Position numbers and translations under genes: made by a program. The notes beneath the pieces are model-generated. The model did not search any database and was not told the DNA's origin. It saw only the letters and a program-made list of their open reading frames with translations. From Albula goreensis (taxonomy: Eukaryota > Chordata > Actinopteri > Albuliformes > Albulidae): 64,000 nucleotides of DNA. The stretch lies in NCBI GenBank assembly GCA_022829145.1, contig CM040758.1, positions 9,532,128-9,596,127 on the forward strand. Direction: 5' to 3'. This document shows, piece after piece, positions 1 through 13,047 of this stretch. Every line of letters begins with the position of its first letter. Position 1 is the first letter of the stretch.

Positions 1-3000
1 GAAAGACAACCTCAATTCAGAAGTATAAAAGGGCATCCATATCTACATTGTGTAGAAGATCAATAGTGACAGATAGTGGAGAGGAAGTGTGACTGATAGC
101 TGTGACTGAGGCCTGGCAGAAAAGCTTTATTATTCCAGGTTCCTGATTTGACACAGTTTGATCTCTCGGCACATCTGTCTCCACATCCCAATCCTGAGCT
201 CTTCCGCTGGTATTTGTTTATAGATTGATTGATCAAAGGCTTTCCTTCTGTCTCTTTGTTTGTTTCATGTAAATGTTCTGTGGGGCAGTTTGTTCTTTGC
301 TTTTTGTTTTTCTTTTCATTTCTGTTTCTGCCTACAACAAAGAAGGGAGAATTCCGCAGTCCATTCCTTTAACTCAACAAAATGGTGGAATTTTTAAGGA
401 CGATGCGTGTCCTGATGCGGTCTACCCATCTGATCCGAGGAGCATTGTTGGGGTATGGGCAGAAATATGGGCCTTGGCTCCTTGCTTCAGCGGCATCCGA
501 CTCTGGTCCGACAGGGATAAAATGGCTCCTTGCTTTAGGGTGGAACTCTACGCTTCACTGCTTTAAAGGAAGTCATTGATTGATTAATGAGTCCACACAT
601 CTTCTTTCAAAGGCCTCAATTAGCTACTGATTGAAAGTAAAGAAGAAAAAAAAAACGTGCAGACACTGCAGTCCTTCAGGACTGGAGTTCTGAGAGCCAT
701 GCTTTAACTATTAGCCCCCTGGTTCCATAAGTTGTCTCAGTGACACCCCTGTGATAAGTAATACAGACGGTCAGTTACAAAGATGACATTGAGCGACTGC
801 CTCTCTCCCTCTGAGACAGCACACTTCACTTGAACATGTGGATATGAGCCCGACTGATATTCAAGATCCAGAAATCTTGAAAGCAACAGAGGTCAATAAA
901 ATGATTCAAATGATCACACATAAAGAACAGAGTCTGTCTGAAATGAAATGATTTTGCTCACCCTTCCACATACATGATTTGATTGAATTTATTTCTAAGA
1001 ACTGTTCCCTTTTCTACCAATGCTTTGTGATAGCGAGTGCCTGAGAATCTATGACGCACACGTACTCGAGAAAAACATCATCCGAACGAATCCATGCAAT
1101 ACACGTCTGCTGCTGTCACCCTTCATTTTGTGTTTGTGGGCTAAAATCAACCAACCAGGTGGGACACCTGGCTCTCAAGGTGCCTTTGAACATTGTGCAA
1201 ATCTACAACAAAGATGACACAGCTTAGATATCGGGAGTGGTTTCACCTCGTTTCTATCTCTGTACCTATTTCCATAAGATGCGAAAAAATAAATGAATAA
1301 ATGAAACCCTGTCTCCACATATTCATATCAGAAGCTCCTCGTCCGTGGAGGCCCCGCCCCTGTCGTTAGAGCAGCTGGCTGTGACCTGATTTGCAGGCTT
1401 CCCCGCGTGCCTCACGCAGCGGGTGATCGATCCGTTCCTGTGCAGCACGTCTCGGAGGCCCCTCCTCCCCTTTTCCCCTGCCCCCTTCCCCGTCACATCC
1501 GCCACAAGTTCAGAGGGGCTCCGTCTCCTGTGACCTTATCACCACATCACAGACTGGCTCCAAAAGATGGGAGGAACCCTCACAAGACTGGTCTTGCACT
1601 GTGCAGGGTCCATCTCCGTGGTGACCATTGTCTTCATTGTGTGTAGGATTGCCACTGTGAAGCTGGACGCGGGAGCCTAGCGTATCAGTCCAAACAATGG
1701 AGATGTATGGGGGTGCTTTACACCTTTGGAAGGGGTCTGATATTGCCCTGCCAGGGCAAAGCAAAGGTTCATAACACCTGCCCCACATTACGGAGCCCCC
1801 CTTTAAAAATCTGGGCAACTTGTTCACTCTGGCTGGGAGAGTCATTAATGAGGAAATCAATCACCTGAAATGGCATTCAGGTCTGTGTCTGACGCAGAGG
1901 TCATGGACCTGTGGAAAATTACAGCGGACCAGAGCCGGATTATGATCCATACACACATCCTGCGGTTGGGCAGAAATACGTCTCCATAAGTCTGAATGTA
2001 AATTGCCCTGTAACAAGAGGTGCTCTTGGGGTGTTCGGGGGTGTATCATGGGGGAAAGCTGAAATCAGCATGAAGTGGAATTCTGGCTGAAACTACACAA
2101 GAAAAAGAACATGTCTTTTAATGAAGCACCCAGTCCTCGGCCATCATTTTCAAAGGAGGGAAAGATTAAAGTCAAAGGACTCTCCCAATGGCTTCAAGTC
2201 TACGCTTCTTTGAAAAACACCCCCAGTGTACAAAGCTTTTTTTTTTCCTCAACCCCGTCTTTTTTTTCAAATAACTGAAGCTGCACTTTAGCCACCAAAC
2301 CTCTCCTGATGCGATCATTAAAATGGCACAGGCAGGAGCTATCTCTATGGCTGCAAAAGCTGAACAAACCAAAGAGAGGCTCGCTGTTTAACTGCTACAG
2401 ACACCTTTTCTCTAACTACAGAACCAACGCACACACGCACACACAATAAGATGAATAATTAATGGTCCCTTGGCTTCACGTGTTAAGAACAGAGGAGGTA
2501 TGCCAGTAGCATTTTCACTTCAAATTTGTATTGTCTTTAGTCTTGTCTATTCATCTGCATTTCTAACACCTGCTACAGTCAGGCGCTCAGTGCAGTGCTA
2601 TCTCGGAACAATCTTTCATCTTTATACAGTTACTTGAACAAAAAAAAAAGAAACACACGCTTCCAACAGATCATTAGCTACCAAGAAACCAGGACACCAG
2701 TTCGATAGCTCAACCAATGCTGTTTTTTTTTCTTTTCCTCATACCCTACTACTGTTAACCTTTGTTGGATCTTTTTCAAGATCTAAAATATTTTTCAAAA
2801 ACTAAAAATCACTCAATACTGGCTTTTAAAAAATATGGATGACAAAGTAAACCAACACAGTATGCTGGTGCCCCCAACACCTAACTTGCACGCATTACCA
2901 TGCATCTCGGAAACACCTGAATAAGCAAAAACATTTCATCCAAATCCTGGTGCATTATACATTACACAATGAAAGTGGCAAAATCTTCACTATCTGAAAC

Positions 3001-3117
3001 TTAGACAGCAGATGGTAGCTGTTGTTGCAGCTTCAGTCCACTTACTGCTGAACTGCAAAAGCACTGTCAATCAGCCTGGAAGAAAACTATAAGAATATAT
3101 CCTTAAATCCTTAAAAA
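1..3117. other. Non-coding DNA; GC-richer patch at 1330-2060
   Basis: I see no gene here. Open frames are short and have no splice context. The stretch at 1330-2060 is richer in GC than its surroundings, has no simple repeat, and contains motifs such as GTCATTAATGAGGAAATCAATC; it could be an enhancer-type element, but conservation is untested. A weak signal-peptide-like frame at 273-566 was rejected. Confidence 0.5.
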
Positions 3118-3141
3118 AATATTATTATTATTATTATTATT
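3118..3141. repeat. (ATT)n microsatellite
   Basis: This is a short run of ATT, about 8 units, next to an A-rich stretch. Confidence 0.9.
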
Positions 3142-3179
3142 CAGTCTTTTTCCCCATTAAATTTCTTTACGATTTGGAG

Positions 3180-3310
3180 TGGCCCACCCCATTGGTGCAA
3201 AGGCAGTTTGGGAGGGTGAGCATGAACTATGGACAGGTCTGCTGCAGGTTAATGAGACAAGTGCTTTACTCGCTGAGCTAAAGACCAGGGTCCTCTGAAC
3301 TCAAAATCAG
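3180..3310 (-). mobile_element. Degraded tRNA-derived SINE head
   Basis: On the minus strand there is an RNA polymerase III A-box-like TAGCTCAGCGAGTAAAGCAC and, about 50 bp later, a B-box-like AGTTCATGCTC, the spacing found in tRNAs. The sequence does not fold as an intact tRNA (the D-stem pairs imperfectly and the T-arm is degenerate), so an old SINE copy is the best reading. The body and tail are not recognisable. Confidence 0.45.
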
Positions 3311-3564
3311 TCAAAACCTATCTAGTCAGAGCTGGCCGCTTCTCTCCCATGCTGGGCTATAGCCGCCTAATGGAGGCTCTGTTGAGTTAGGGTAGAGGGG
3401 TAGAGAACCCCCTCTCCTGTGGGTGACTGATTGCATCACTCCTCAACACTCCTGGGCATGGCTGCAGTGTCATGTTGTGGGTTCAATTGGGGCCAAATCC
3501 TGTTACTATATGCAAGTGCCTCAACAGAATATGCTACTCTGAAGCTCCTGCATTGCATTCATTT
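3311..3564. other. Unassigned sequence between SINE head and CA array
   Basis: It contains GTGGGTTCAATTGGGG near 3478, which resembles a tRNA B-box and could be part of a second eroded SINE on the plus strand. Nothing else can be supported. Confidence 0.25.
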
Positions 3565-3594
3565 CACACATACACACACAAACTCACACACAAA

Positions 3595-3663
<69 letters not shown>

Positions 3664-3714
3664 ATACACACACACACTCACTCACTCACACACACACACA
3701 CACACACACACACA
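3565..3714. repeat. (CA)n microsatellite, interrupted
   Basis: The pure core lies at 3603-3660, with interrupted CA on both sides. It gives spurious Thr-His frames on the plus strand. Confidence 0.97.
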
Positions 3715-4529
3715 GTCCCAAACCATTACTGAACATAGGCCCCTCACATACAGAATTAGAAAACTCATTTTCTTCACACATGATCCTCAGACGTCTAGAA
3801 TAATAAACGAGGGGGGAGAGTGAAGTTTTGGGTTTACAAAACTTTCAAAAAATTATTAGCAGAAATGCTAATTGGTTATGTGGTACCTCAAAAAGCATCT
3901 TTGTTTTGACTAATTTGCCCATCTTGCATAAAAACCACAGCATAAGTGACCGTCCTTGTGTACGTGGTATAAACATGCATGTATTATTGAAAGCAAGAGT
4001 CACCGGGAGTACAGCGTATGGTGCGGAGTGCTGGGAACGAGGCCAGTCTGCCACATGACATCACACTGGGCCCGGTGAGGCATATCAAAGGCTGGGTGTG
4101 ACGGCATCTTTGCAGTTTCTTATTCATCAATGAAAAATATTTATTTACACAAGCCTCCTGAAAGTAAATGTTCCTCGGCGAGACAGGGGTGTTGGCAGCA
4201 CATAAAAAGTTATAAATCAGAGAAACATTGCGAAAATAAGAAAAAAACTAAATACCCAACGTACAGTAGATATTGGAAAAGACATTAAAAAACCTATCCT
4301 CTCACTGAGTCCTTATAACAACATTGCCAAACTGCACAGCGCGCCAAAGCAAGGCCATTTTACTGATTCAATGCAGTTTCCGATCAATATAACAGTGCTT
4401 GAGGTGTTATATTTAATGAAGTTTAATTATTAAACTTCTAGGTACAATACAAAATGCTGAACAGAAACCATCCAGAATAAATATGCTCAATTCTGTATTT
4501 TCCAGATAAATAGTTACTGATAAAAAAGT
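3715..4529. other. Non-coding, nothing assignable
   Basis: No gene is seen. The part at 4060-4220 (GGCATATCAAAGGCTGG and following) is unique-looking and mixed in composition; it could be regulatory. Confidence 0.5.
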
Positions 4530-4552
4530 ACACACACACACACACAGGTACA

Positions 4553-4602
<50 letters not shown>
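4530..4602. repeat. (CA)n microsatellite
   Basis: There are two CA runs (4530-4546 and 4554-4602) separated by GGTACAGA. Confidence 0.96.
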
Positions 4603-4605
<3 letters not shown>

Positions 4606-4799
4606 ATAGATTAGGATACTACACTGTGTTGTGAGTTGAAATGAAATGAAACGTTGAAATGAATGAAAAGACGGTTTACAAACCCCCTGTGCCAGGGAAA
4701 GAGGAGTCCACTCAGCAATGCTGTAATCATGGTCAGAGACAGAGACATGACTGTGTGAACCCCCATATCACACTTAATGTCATCAGAGAGACTGGGGGA

Positions 4800-5016
4800 T
4801 TTAAAGGACCAATTGACACATTTTGACATTTTTCAGCTGATCTATCACATCCTGTGCTTCCACACTGGTACTGTCCAGTGATCTAAGCCATAAAGTAAGC
4901 ATTTTTGTAAAAGTATGAGTATTTTGGTAGCCAAATAAATGTTTTTTTACTTCCTGTTTTTCACTTACTGAGTACTTCCTGTACTCACTTATTTGTGGAT
5001 GAGTCTTATGTAACAT
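4800..5016 (-). repeat. Dispersed repeat family A, copy 3
   Basis: Read on the minus strand it matches 5745-6010 and 20700-20975: an AGGAAGTAA motif, then CATACTTTTAC, then GATGTGATAGATCAGCTG and AAATGTCAAAATGTGTCAA. It has no coding capacity, and its transposon class is not recognised. Confidence 0.6.
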
Positions 5017-5744
5017 TCATGGACTAAATTTATTATATGGTTTCATACAATGTTGGGCAGCAAGATTCACAGGTAGGTTTAGCCTTATGAATGTTCATGC
5101 ATGCATCTATCAGAGCTATTTTTGTTGAGCCTTTTAAGGAAGAAACAAACCTATGAGCATAAGGGTACACAAAACACTAATGAGGAGGGAGAGAAGTAGT
5201 GAGGACAGGAACACAATATCTCTCTGGCCTCCCTAAGTAAATGTTCAGATGGTGAAGGAGTTCTATACAAATGCACTAAGATATGTATAAAGACAGAGGA
5301 GATGATGCTGGAGAACTGTGACACACTCAGTTGGTAACCGCAGCACTTGCTTACACTAGCAGGAATATTGGTTAATGGACCCCCCATGAACATGCAGTTT
5401 CTGAGAAACAGTGAACTGCAGAGCTGTGGGTCTGAAGAAATGGGGATCGGCACATGAGCACTTCGCTCAATGCAAACCGCAGCTCAGACTTTGAGAGAAG
5501 ACCAAAGGAAACTGTTGCCTCACCCGATGAATTATGAATTCTTCACCCATCCAAAGAGAAACAATACTCAGGAATGTTTCGATTGGAGAATGTGTGTCTA
5601 TATGTGACTCCATGTGAGCGTACATGGTCTGGGCATTTATGTAAATAGAATAAAGGAATGAAGGCACCTTCCAGGTACCTCCCGGGTTTTCTGGGGGAAA
5701 ATGCAAACAGACTGGTGATGTCTGAGTTCAAGAAACTAGTCGGT
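5017..5744. other. Non-coding, nothing assignable
   Basis: Only short chance frames are present; no repeat or RNA signature was seen. Confidence 0.5.
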
Positions 5745-6010
5745 AAAGTATCGCCCCCTCATTTGGTCAGTAACTCTGTGAATAGAATAGCTATGACACA
5801 TCTATAAAATATGCAAGAAACATGTGTCATGGAGCATGTGTGATTGTTTTAAGAGGAAGTAAGAAAATTGAATTTGCCAGACAAAATATTCATACTTTCA
5901 CTGAAATGTCAATTTTTGCACTTGGATCATTTTGTGACACCATTGCCACACTACTGGATGAGGTACAACCGCTGAGAAGTGTCAAAATGAGTCAACTAGG
6001 CACTTAAAGA
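5745..6010 (+). repeat. Dispersed repeat family A, copy 1
   Basis: Shared blocks with the copy at 20700 include CTCATTTG-TCAGTAACT, ATAGCTA-ACACATCT-TAAAATATGCAAG, AGGAAGTAAGAAA and TTTCACTGAAAT-TCAATTTTT. It probably derives from a non-autonomous transposable element; no terminal repeats or A-rich tail could be set. Confidence 0.65.
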
Positions 6011-8487
6011 CTGTTGAATTTTAAAAATCTAACTACATGGACCCTCTCCTTCACTCATGAGAGATGCAGTGAGCTTAAAAATACAGTACAGAGATACATT
6101 GTTCTGAAGAACAGAACCATGGACATATAGTAGATACGGATGGACAAGAACAGAAGAGAAAATAGCATATTAGACGGAAATATGGAGTGACTGAGGTGTA
6201 GGCTTACTTCAACAACTGGAAACTGAGAGACAGACGCATAGAGACAGACACACAGAAAGACAGGAACAGAAATTAGGCAGGGTTCTGCTGGACCACCCGA
6301 TCGCATCACAAGTTCCAGAAGATCACACATCACTCGAAATTTTATTTATTTATAACGTACTGGAAAAGATTGTTTTGATCCTTTCCTCTGCTTGATGCAG
6401 TGAACATTTCCTGTTTGCACATGGATAAAATCCCAGTGTTTTTGGATCTAGTCCACGATTGATATCTATGGGGTGTGTAGCTACTGCAATGCCAGGTATA
6501 TGACACTCATTCAAAACTCACAACAACATAATTTTCATTGAGTATGTCATATTTTACTGGAAACAAGGACCTTTTGGGGTGATGTATTTTCATTTTAAAA
6601 TAGTTTTGATTGAATAGCAAAAGCCCTTTCAAAGACTTAAGTCAGTTTTGATTAAATAGAATATTCCCTGAATCAGACTAAACATGCTGGAATGAAGCTA
6701 GACTGATGTATATTATGAGAGGGGTTGGGGGTGGCAGAGAAGGGGTTGGTTGTAGTAGAATAGAATTGGTGTGATGGAGAATTTGGAAGCAGGGCTCATT
6801 TTAAAAACCTGCCAGATTTGCTTTCCGCAATGAAGAAATCCCAACACTGTACGTTTTGCTTACATGAGCAAACTGCAAGGAGATTCTTTGATTTGCTTTG
6901 AGTGTCACTACTGGCATGTTCCACTGAAGGCCTCTTGTACTCTCTGACCCATTCAAGGTTCTAACACCAAGGATACCAGTCAGTCCAAAAACTTACACCA
7001 GAGGTTTTAACAAATCCATTATAGAGCTAAATAAGCGTGTTATAGAACTAAAATATATATGAATGGTCTATTCAGAAACTAAATTCTAAACACACATGAG
7101 AAACTAAGGTCAACTTTAGCGCCCCAACAAGATTACGTTTTCTCGTCAGTGTATCTGAGATGTTCTTGTGAACTGTAATTGGTGCCCTTTCTGTATGCTA
7201 ACACTCACACAGACTTTAATAGAGCCCCTCACACGATGAAAGCTAATCTTACATTCTGTTCACTAATTATTGCAAAGCAGCAGGCTTAAATGGAGGGAGG
7301 AGACAATGGAATTAACTTCCTAACTTAGAGCAATTCTCTGTGGCACAACCATCAGATACTCTCTTGGTCTGAAATTTATGCTAATTTTATTCATCTATCG
7401 TTAGTTATTACCACCGCAGCTACATAAAACACAGTTTTCTTTAACAATTAGACCCTAAAATGCTGAATATTAATCAGCCAGGGGAGAGTAGGAGATGAAT
7501 ATTAAAGATGGGTAACTGAAAACCCTGAACTTGTGACATTTCTAACAGGGACTGCTGTGATCTCAGAAATGCTCTTGCCTCCATTTCAGATTTCCAGGCT
7601 GCAAGGCCCTCTGAAAAGACTGATGAAATATGAACAGAGTGCATCTTTGAAATCACGCACCATATTTCCCATGATAAACCACACAGCTCTTGAAAACAAC
7701 CTGATCCCATCTTATTTTATACATACGCTGGCATACTTGTTTGGGTTCACAGTTTTGTTTTTCGCTGAAAGAATTGAGACACCCTGTCAATTCAATGCTT
7801 TTCAGAAAAGGGCCATCTCATTTCCATCTCTAAAGGCCTGTCCATAACTCCCATCATGCACTCTGTGGACTCCACTCCTCACTCCCAACATCCTCTCTGG
7901 TGGCATAGCCACCTTGAACCACGGAGAGCTGTTTGATGGAAATGAAAAGGATCAATATATTGACTGGATCTTAAAGGACACAGTGATATATATGGTAATC
8001 AATTCAGTTAATTCACAGACAGCAACCATGAGAAAGAGAGACTGGACTAAAAACATAACATCGGACATCTCTGATTTAGCATTATCACTTTTATTCACAG
8101 TGCTAATTATTTTTATTTATCATATTACAATCCGAACGACTGAATAATGTATTTGCAAGTCAATACAAAAATGTAATTTTAATATAAAAAGTACAAAAAA
8201 ACCCTAAACTGTGCTCATAGACATTCATGACATGCAACCTTTGTCTTCCATGTTCTCTTTACCAATTATTGTTAAATAAAGCATATTCAGAACAATCTAT
8301 CAGTTTAAATGCAATACATTTGGTAGCATGGACAACCACTGGTGCTCTTCAAGGTTTGATTCATTGATTTGAATTGCTTATTAAATATGAGCAGTGATGT
8401 AGTAGGAAATGTTTGTTAAGCCCTGACATACAACTCAATCACACTATGTAAACCTGACATTACACAGCCCCCATTACCCCTTCACAC
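6011..8487. other. Non-coding, nothing assignable
   Basis: This is AT-rich DNA without supported genes, tandem arrays or recognisable transposons. Confidence 0.5.
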
Positions 8488-8700
8488 AAACACCACACAT
8501 GCCCACACACACACATGCGCTCAAACAGACACACACATGCACACGCACGGGCGTACAGACACAAACATACTCATAAAAGCACACACTTTGACACACACAC
8601 GTACATGTGTATTGGCACACATGCAAAAACAAGAGATCAGAGGAAATTCACAACCACACAAAATACAGAAAAAGACACATGCACACATACACACCCTGAA
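8488..8700. repeat. Degenerate CA-rich tract
   Basis: The CACA/CACG units are interrupted (ACACACATGC, CACACGCACG), which suggests an old, mutated CA microsatellite. Frames across it are low-complexity and not genes. Confidence 0.8.
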
Positions 8701-9614
8701 GATATTCCATAACATGAAAATGAAAATGACTAATCTCTTCACAAGCAAATCCATGTGGTTTCTTCTCCAGCCTGACTATAATTCTGATCCTACAACACAT
8801 GCAGAGAAAATTGGGCAGAGAAGCATAGCCAAAATCAAACTAAATTACTGTATCCCAGAGTGATGTGAAAACGTACCGAGGACTCAACTCAACTTTATTT
8901 CACCAGACCGGAACGTCAAAACAATTGGCAAAATCTGAAAAGTGATATCAGACAGTCAGAGTGTCTATTGCCTGCTGCTCTGGCCTCTGCTTACCTAATG
9001 AGACCTCGTGATGTCTTTTTACATTTTACACGCCAGCCCAGTTTCACAACCTCCCTGGGAAAAATCGCCTGGAATGATTTGCATGAGAGAGAAGATCTGG
9101 AATGATGTCCAGAGAGACAGAAAGAAAGAGAGAGAGAGAGAAAGAGAGGTACAGTATTCTCTGATCAGAGGCCATAGCTGCCTATATCAGCAGGTCAGAC
9201 CCCCCCTCAAACAGTACAGAGGAAGGGGAGGAAAACAGACAGAGGAATCAAGAAAGGAGAATAAAGAGAAGAAGTAAAAAAAAAAAACAGTGTATAAAAT
9301 AAAAAAGCGGTGCAGACCTGCTGTCTCGTCCGGGTTGAAAAACGCTCGCTCAGGTGATGCTGCCAGCGAGGCGGGTTGTGAAAGTTTGAATGGAGCCCGA
9401 GCCCTGGCCAGCCCTCAGAACAAAGCCCCACTGCCTGGCGCTCCAGCGCAGGACGTGATGAGACTGAATGGGTGATGAGCTCCCCAGCTCCGCTGAGCCC
9501 CGCTTTCTTATTCATGTTCATAATTAATTCAACAACGTTGATCATTTCATTAGATTCTTAGTTTCCAAGCCTTATCAATAAATTATGCTGCTGGACCATG
9601 GCTGCTCTCTGGCT
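8701..9614. other. Non-coding, with GA run and a GC-richer patch
   Basis: A GA/GAAA purine tract lies at 9119-9149 and an A11 run at 9278-9288. The part at 9305-9500 is GC-richer (TGCTGCCAGCGAGGCGGG) and has a TAATTAATTC block at 9521, a combination often seen in enhancers. No gene is supported. Confidence 0.45.
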
Positions 9615-10105
9615 ACACACACACACACACATACACACACACATACGATGCAGAAATACACACAATAATATGCAAACATGCACAAAAACACAGACAGACA
9701 ACACACTCACACCAATTACATATGCAGGAACTCTCAAACATATCCTTACTCCTACACAAACAAACATACCACAGATACATGTAAATACTCACACATGCAC
9801 ACATACAAAATGTATATACACACACAGACACAGTAATCTACCCAAACACACTACATATAAACACAGAAGCGCAAATGCACGTACACGCACCCGCATATTC
9901 AAAAACCCACAAAAAAGGCATCAGACGTATACATATGTATTCAAGCATGCAAACACACAGACAAACACATACATACAATGATAAACACACACAAATGCAC
10001 ACCATCAAACACATGCTGACACACACACACAGCACACACAAATTCATACATGTATGGGTGCCTAAAAAAACCACAAATAAACATATACACACATTCACAG
10101 AAATA
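9615..10105. repeat. Long degenerate CA-rich region, about 490 bp
   Basis: CA dinucleotides dominate but are heavily interrupted (CATACA, CAAACA, CACATG). It reads as an expanded and then decayed microsatellite cluster. The longest local frames, on both strands, are low-complexity artefacts. Confidence 0.85.
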
Positions 10106-12549
10106 AGCAGAGATGAAGTCAAACAAGCACAGGGATCACTCAGGTAAACCCTGCCCCTTATCTCTGGCAGACGAGTCTCAGCAGGGCCTCCAGCCAGAGA
10201 GGACAAGCTTTGCTTAACAGGCTGCAGGGACCAAAGCAGGCACTCTTATTTACACGCTGTCTGCGAGACGTTGTTGCAGCAAGCACGTTAGCACGTTAGC
10301 GCCAGGAACACGGGGGATCGTGACACTTAGAACTGACAGCCCAGGCTTCATCTTAATTCAGTCCGCTTGGCTGTATAAATACGCAAAGCTTTTCATGCTG
10401 TTAATTAAATTATTATAAGAATAATTCACTTGTGAGGAATGTTCTGAAGAAAAAATCAATGTGGAAACTCCCTGGCAATAACTACTAAAATATTCATTAA
10501 TTTAAAAAAAAAAAAAAAATGACTGCTTAAATTTAATGACAAGGATTACATGTGTAGAGACTGCCTTGTCTATTTCTCTTGGCCAGCCCTCTCCACTAGA
10601 GCACATAGCCAATGTTTGATGACTTGATTAGAATTTAAAACCACTGAAAAAGTTCACACCCTGGCATTGCAGGTGGTGTTTGTATTTATTATTTTTTGTA
10701 TTTATATAATAAAACAACGTGAATGTGGTACCTGAGGCATTGGCCTTTACATAAGTGAATTAGAATATAGAACAGCCATCATTCTGCTTCAAGTTATGAC
10801 TCAGTTACAAGTGCCAACACTTAAAGAAATGAGTGACACATTTCAGGAAACATAACAGCTACCTGATAACCTGTAGTGTATTTGATTAAACATCAGAGCT
10901 AGGTGTAAGGAGACGAGCTTCAATTAGATGAATTCTTTGTATTCTTTACTTCTAGTCTCCTGCCAATATTGATATATAGCCAAAGGCACCAGGAACATCT
11001 ATTGCTGACATTGAAATAAAGTCTCCACTGTATAAAGACAGAGAAATTCCATAGATGGTGTATAAAGAACAGTTATAAACATGTATACTGTGTAAATGTA
11101 CACTTCAGCCTAAAAAAAGGAATCTGCAAACTGCATAAATGTAAATGTACTGCAAACCCAAATACAAATCACATACACACAGCACCACCACTGACCAGGG
11201 TAAATCCATTTCCTAATGATATTGCTGAAGAGGAAGAGCGCTAGGAGCTATCTAGCTAGCAACCCAGCTTTCAAGCTGTTTTGTGAAATATTGACTGCCC
11301 AGCCTGAGGATGTGTTCTTCTAACTTAAATCATTTCCAAGATCAATGCTGTCTCCCTGCTGCAAATTCATTTGGGTTTCATAAGGTACAGACCACCCCAA
11401 AGCAGAGTGTGCTTTAGAAACATTTATCATAAACAAACACTGTAACTGCAGTAAATAATTGCTATGGAGCCAGGTGTATGTTGTAGTTCTGGAGATGGTA
11501 GACAGAGAGAGAGAGAGATGTTAGAGAGGGAGACTCAGTTTATTTGTCTTGGATGCTCTCCAGCTTGCAGGTGGCTGTCTTGGGTTTATGCTCCATATTT
11601 TGTCAAACTCAGTGCCATGGAGGGCCATAGTTTCAGTTCCAACCAATTAATGCTGCCTTAATTGACACAATCACTCATTCAGCCCTATGAAAAAAACTGT
11701 GTGTTAGTGCTCGTACGTACAGAACATTAGGAGACACAAACACATATATCCAGCTTGCAAGGATTACCAGTCAACAACCTAAACAACACTGATGTTGAAT
11801 ACATTTGTAAAAAATACTTACACAATACTGAAACAAAGTGTTAGCAGCCTTTACATGGTCAGAGCTATAAAACCCTGATGTACAGCAAATGAAGTACAGC
11901 AAATATTTACTTAAATGGACTTCTTAATTGATATATCTTTTATTAAAACCCCTTAATATACCCTTTGATTAACATAAACTAATTTACTGGTATAATTTGT
12001 TTACAAAATTATATATAAAGTAACAGAAATGTATACATTCAATTGTACAAATTAATCAACTGATGAATGAATTAATTAATGTGAACCACTGTTATGGGAA
12101 AGTTGGATTATTGTTGGACACCTATGAAGTAATGGACCATGTGGGCCTCAACAATCATTTCCTTCAAAATCATCCTTAGTCAATAGAATAAGCTAAACCA
12201 GAGTAAGCTGTTCTGGTTAAATTCCTCTCATGACAGGGGCATATTTCAGTGTTCAAAGACGCTGGGATTTGGGATTTTTCAGTATATGGGTATGTCATTC
12301 GTCCTGAATTCAGCAAACATCTGAGGAGCTGCTTAATGAAACTTGTGTTTTTGCTAAGCTGGATGATGTCTGGTTTGAACTATACATCATTATGCCTACA
12401 TCATGGGTATGACAGAACACACCATTACCAGTCATGGCAGCATATTCCAGTTTAAGACAAATGTCACAACCCTGTCATAATGTACGCAGTAAATTTAACA
12501 AAAAGATGGAAAAGAACAGGTTCAAGTTATCACTGTATGGAGTATAAGA
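10106..12549. other. Non-coding; possible regulatory patch at 10240-10440
   Basis: No gene is seen. The 10240-10440 part holds a GCACGTTAGCACGTTAGC direct repeat and a TTAATTAAATTATTATAAG block. An A17 run lies near 10503-10519. An ATTAATTAATG block at 12070 resembles a class IV POU site but lies in AT-rich DNA. Confidence 0.4.
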
Positions 12550-12753
12550 GAGTTACGGGTCATGCCCGATATAACTAAGAGATACTGTATCCCTGAGGAT
12601 GTCCCCAAATTAACTGTAGGATATCTCATAGGACATGCTTGATATAGCTGTGAGATATCTCATAGGACACGCTTGATATAGCTGTGAGATATCTCATAGG
12701 ACACACTTGATATAGCTGTGAGATATCTCATAGGACATGATCAGTGTGATTGA
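12550..12753. repeat. 34-bp minisatellite
   Basis: The unit GATATCTCATAGGACAYGCT plus TGATATAGCTGTGA repeats at 12620-12653, 12654-12687 and 12688-12721 with one or two changes. A fourth, eroded unit runs to 12753 and decayed relatives begin at about 12550. The units are contiguous with no spacers, so this is not a CRISPR array. Confidence 0.92.
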
Positions 12754-12982
12754 GATATGGCACTGGAAATGTTGAATATGACGGTGATATTTCTTGTAGG
12801 GGAGGCCCAGTAGTATGAGTGGGAGATCTCTCTGTGGACAGAAACGGCACGCCTGGAGACATCTCCTAACGCATGCTCTGTGTTCTCACAGCGCTCAAAG
12901 CTACATCCTCTCACATATGAGGGAAATGCAGGATGAGAAGAAAGAACAGAGAGCAGAGAGGAGGATAAGTGAGAGAAAGTGA
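12754..12982. other. Non-coding
   Basis: The decay of the minisatellite into unique sequence is seen up to about 12780; nothing else can be assigned. Confidence 0.4.
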
Positions 12983-13047
12983 GGGATTGTGGGGGGTGGA
13001 GGTGGGGGTGGGGTTGGCTGGTGGGTGGGGGGGGGGGGGGTGTGTGG
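12983..13047 (+). repeat. G-rich tract, G-quadruplex candidate
   Basis: Several G runs (GGGGGG, GGGGG, GGGG, then G14) are separated by one to six bases. This meets the simple G3+N1-7 rule for quadruplex formation on the plus strand. Confidence 0.75.

Noticed and set aside
273-566. 97-codon frame with a hydrophobic, signal-peptide-like start (MFCGAVCSLLFVFLF)
   Set aside because: T-rich DNA gives Phe/Leu/Val runs by chance. No conserved motif follows, and an overlapping frame is equally open.
3180-3310. Possible functional tRNA gene on the minus strand
   Set aside because: The A-box is fair but the D- and T-stems do not pair properly and the B-box is degenerate; a SINE relic fits better.
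12620-12753. Regular direct repeats that might suggest a CRISPR array
   Set aside because: The units are contiguous with no spacers, and the sequence is eukaryotic.
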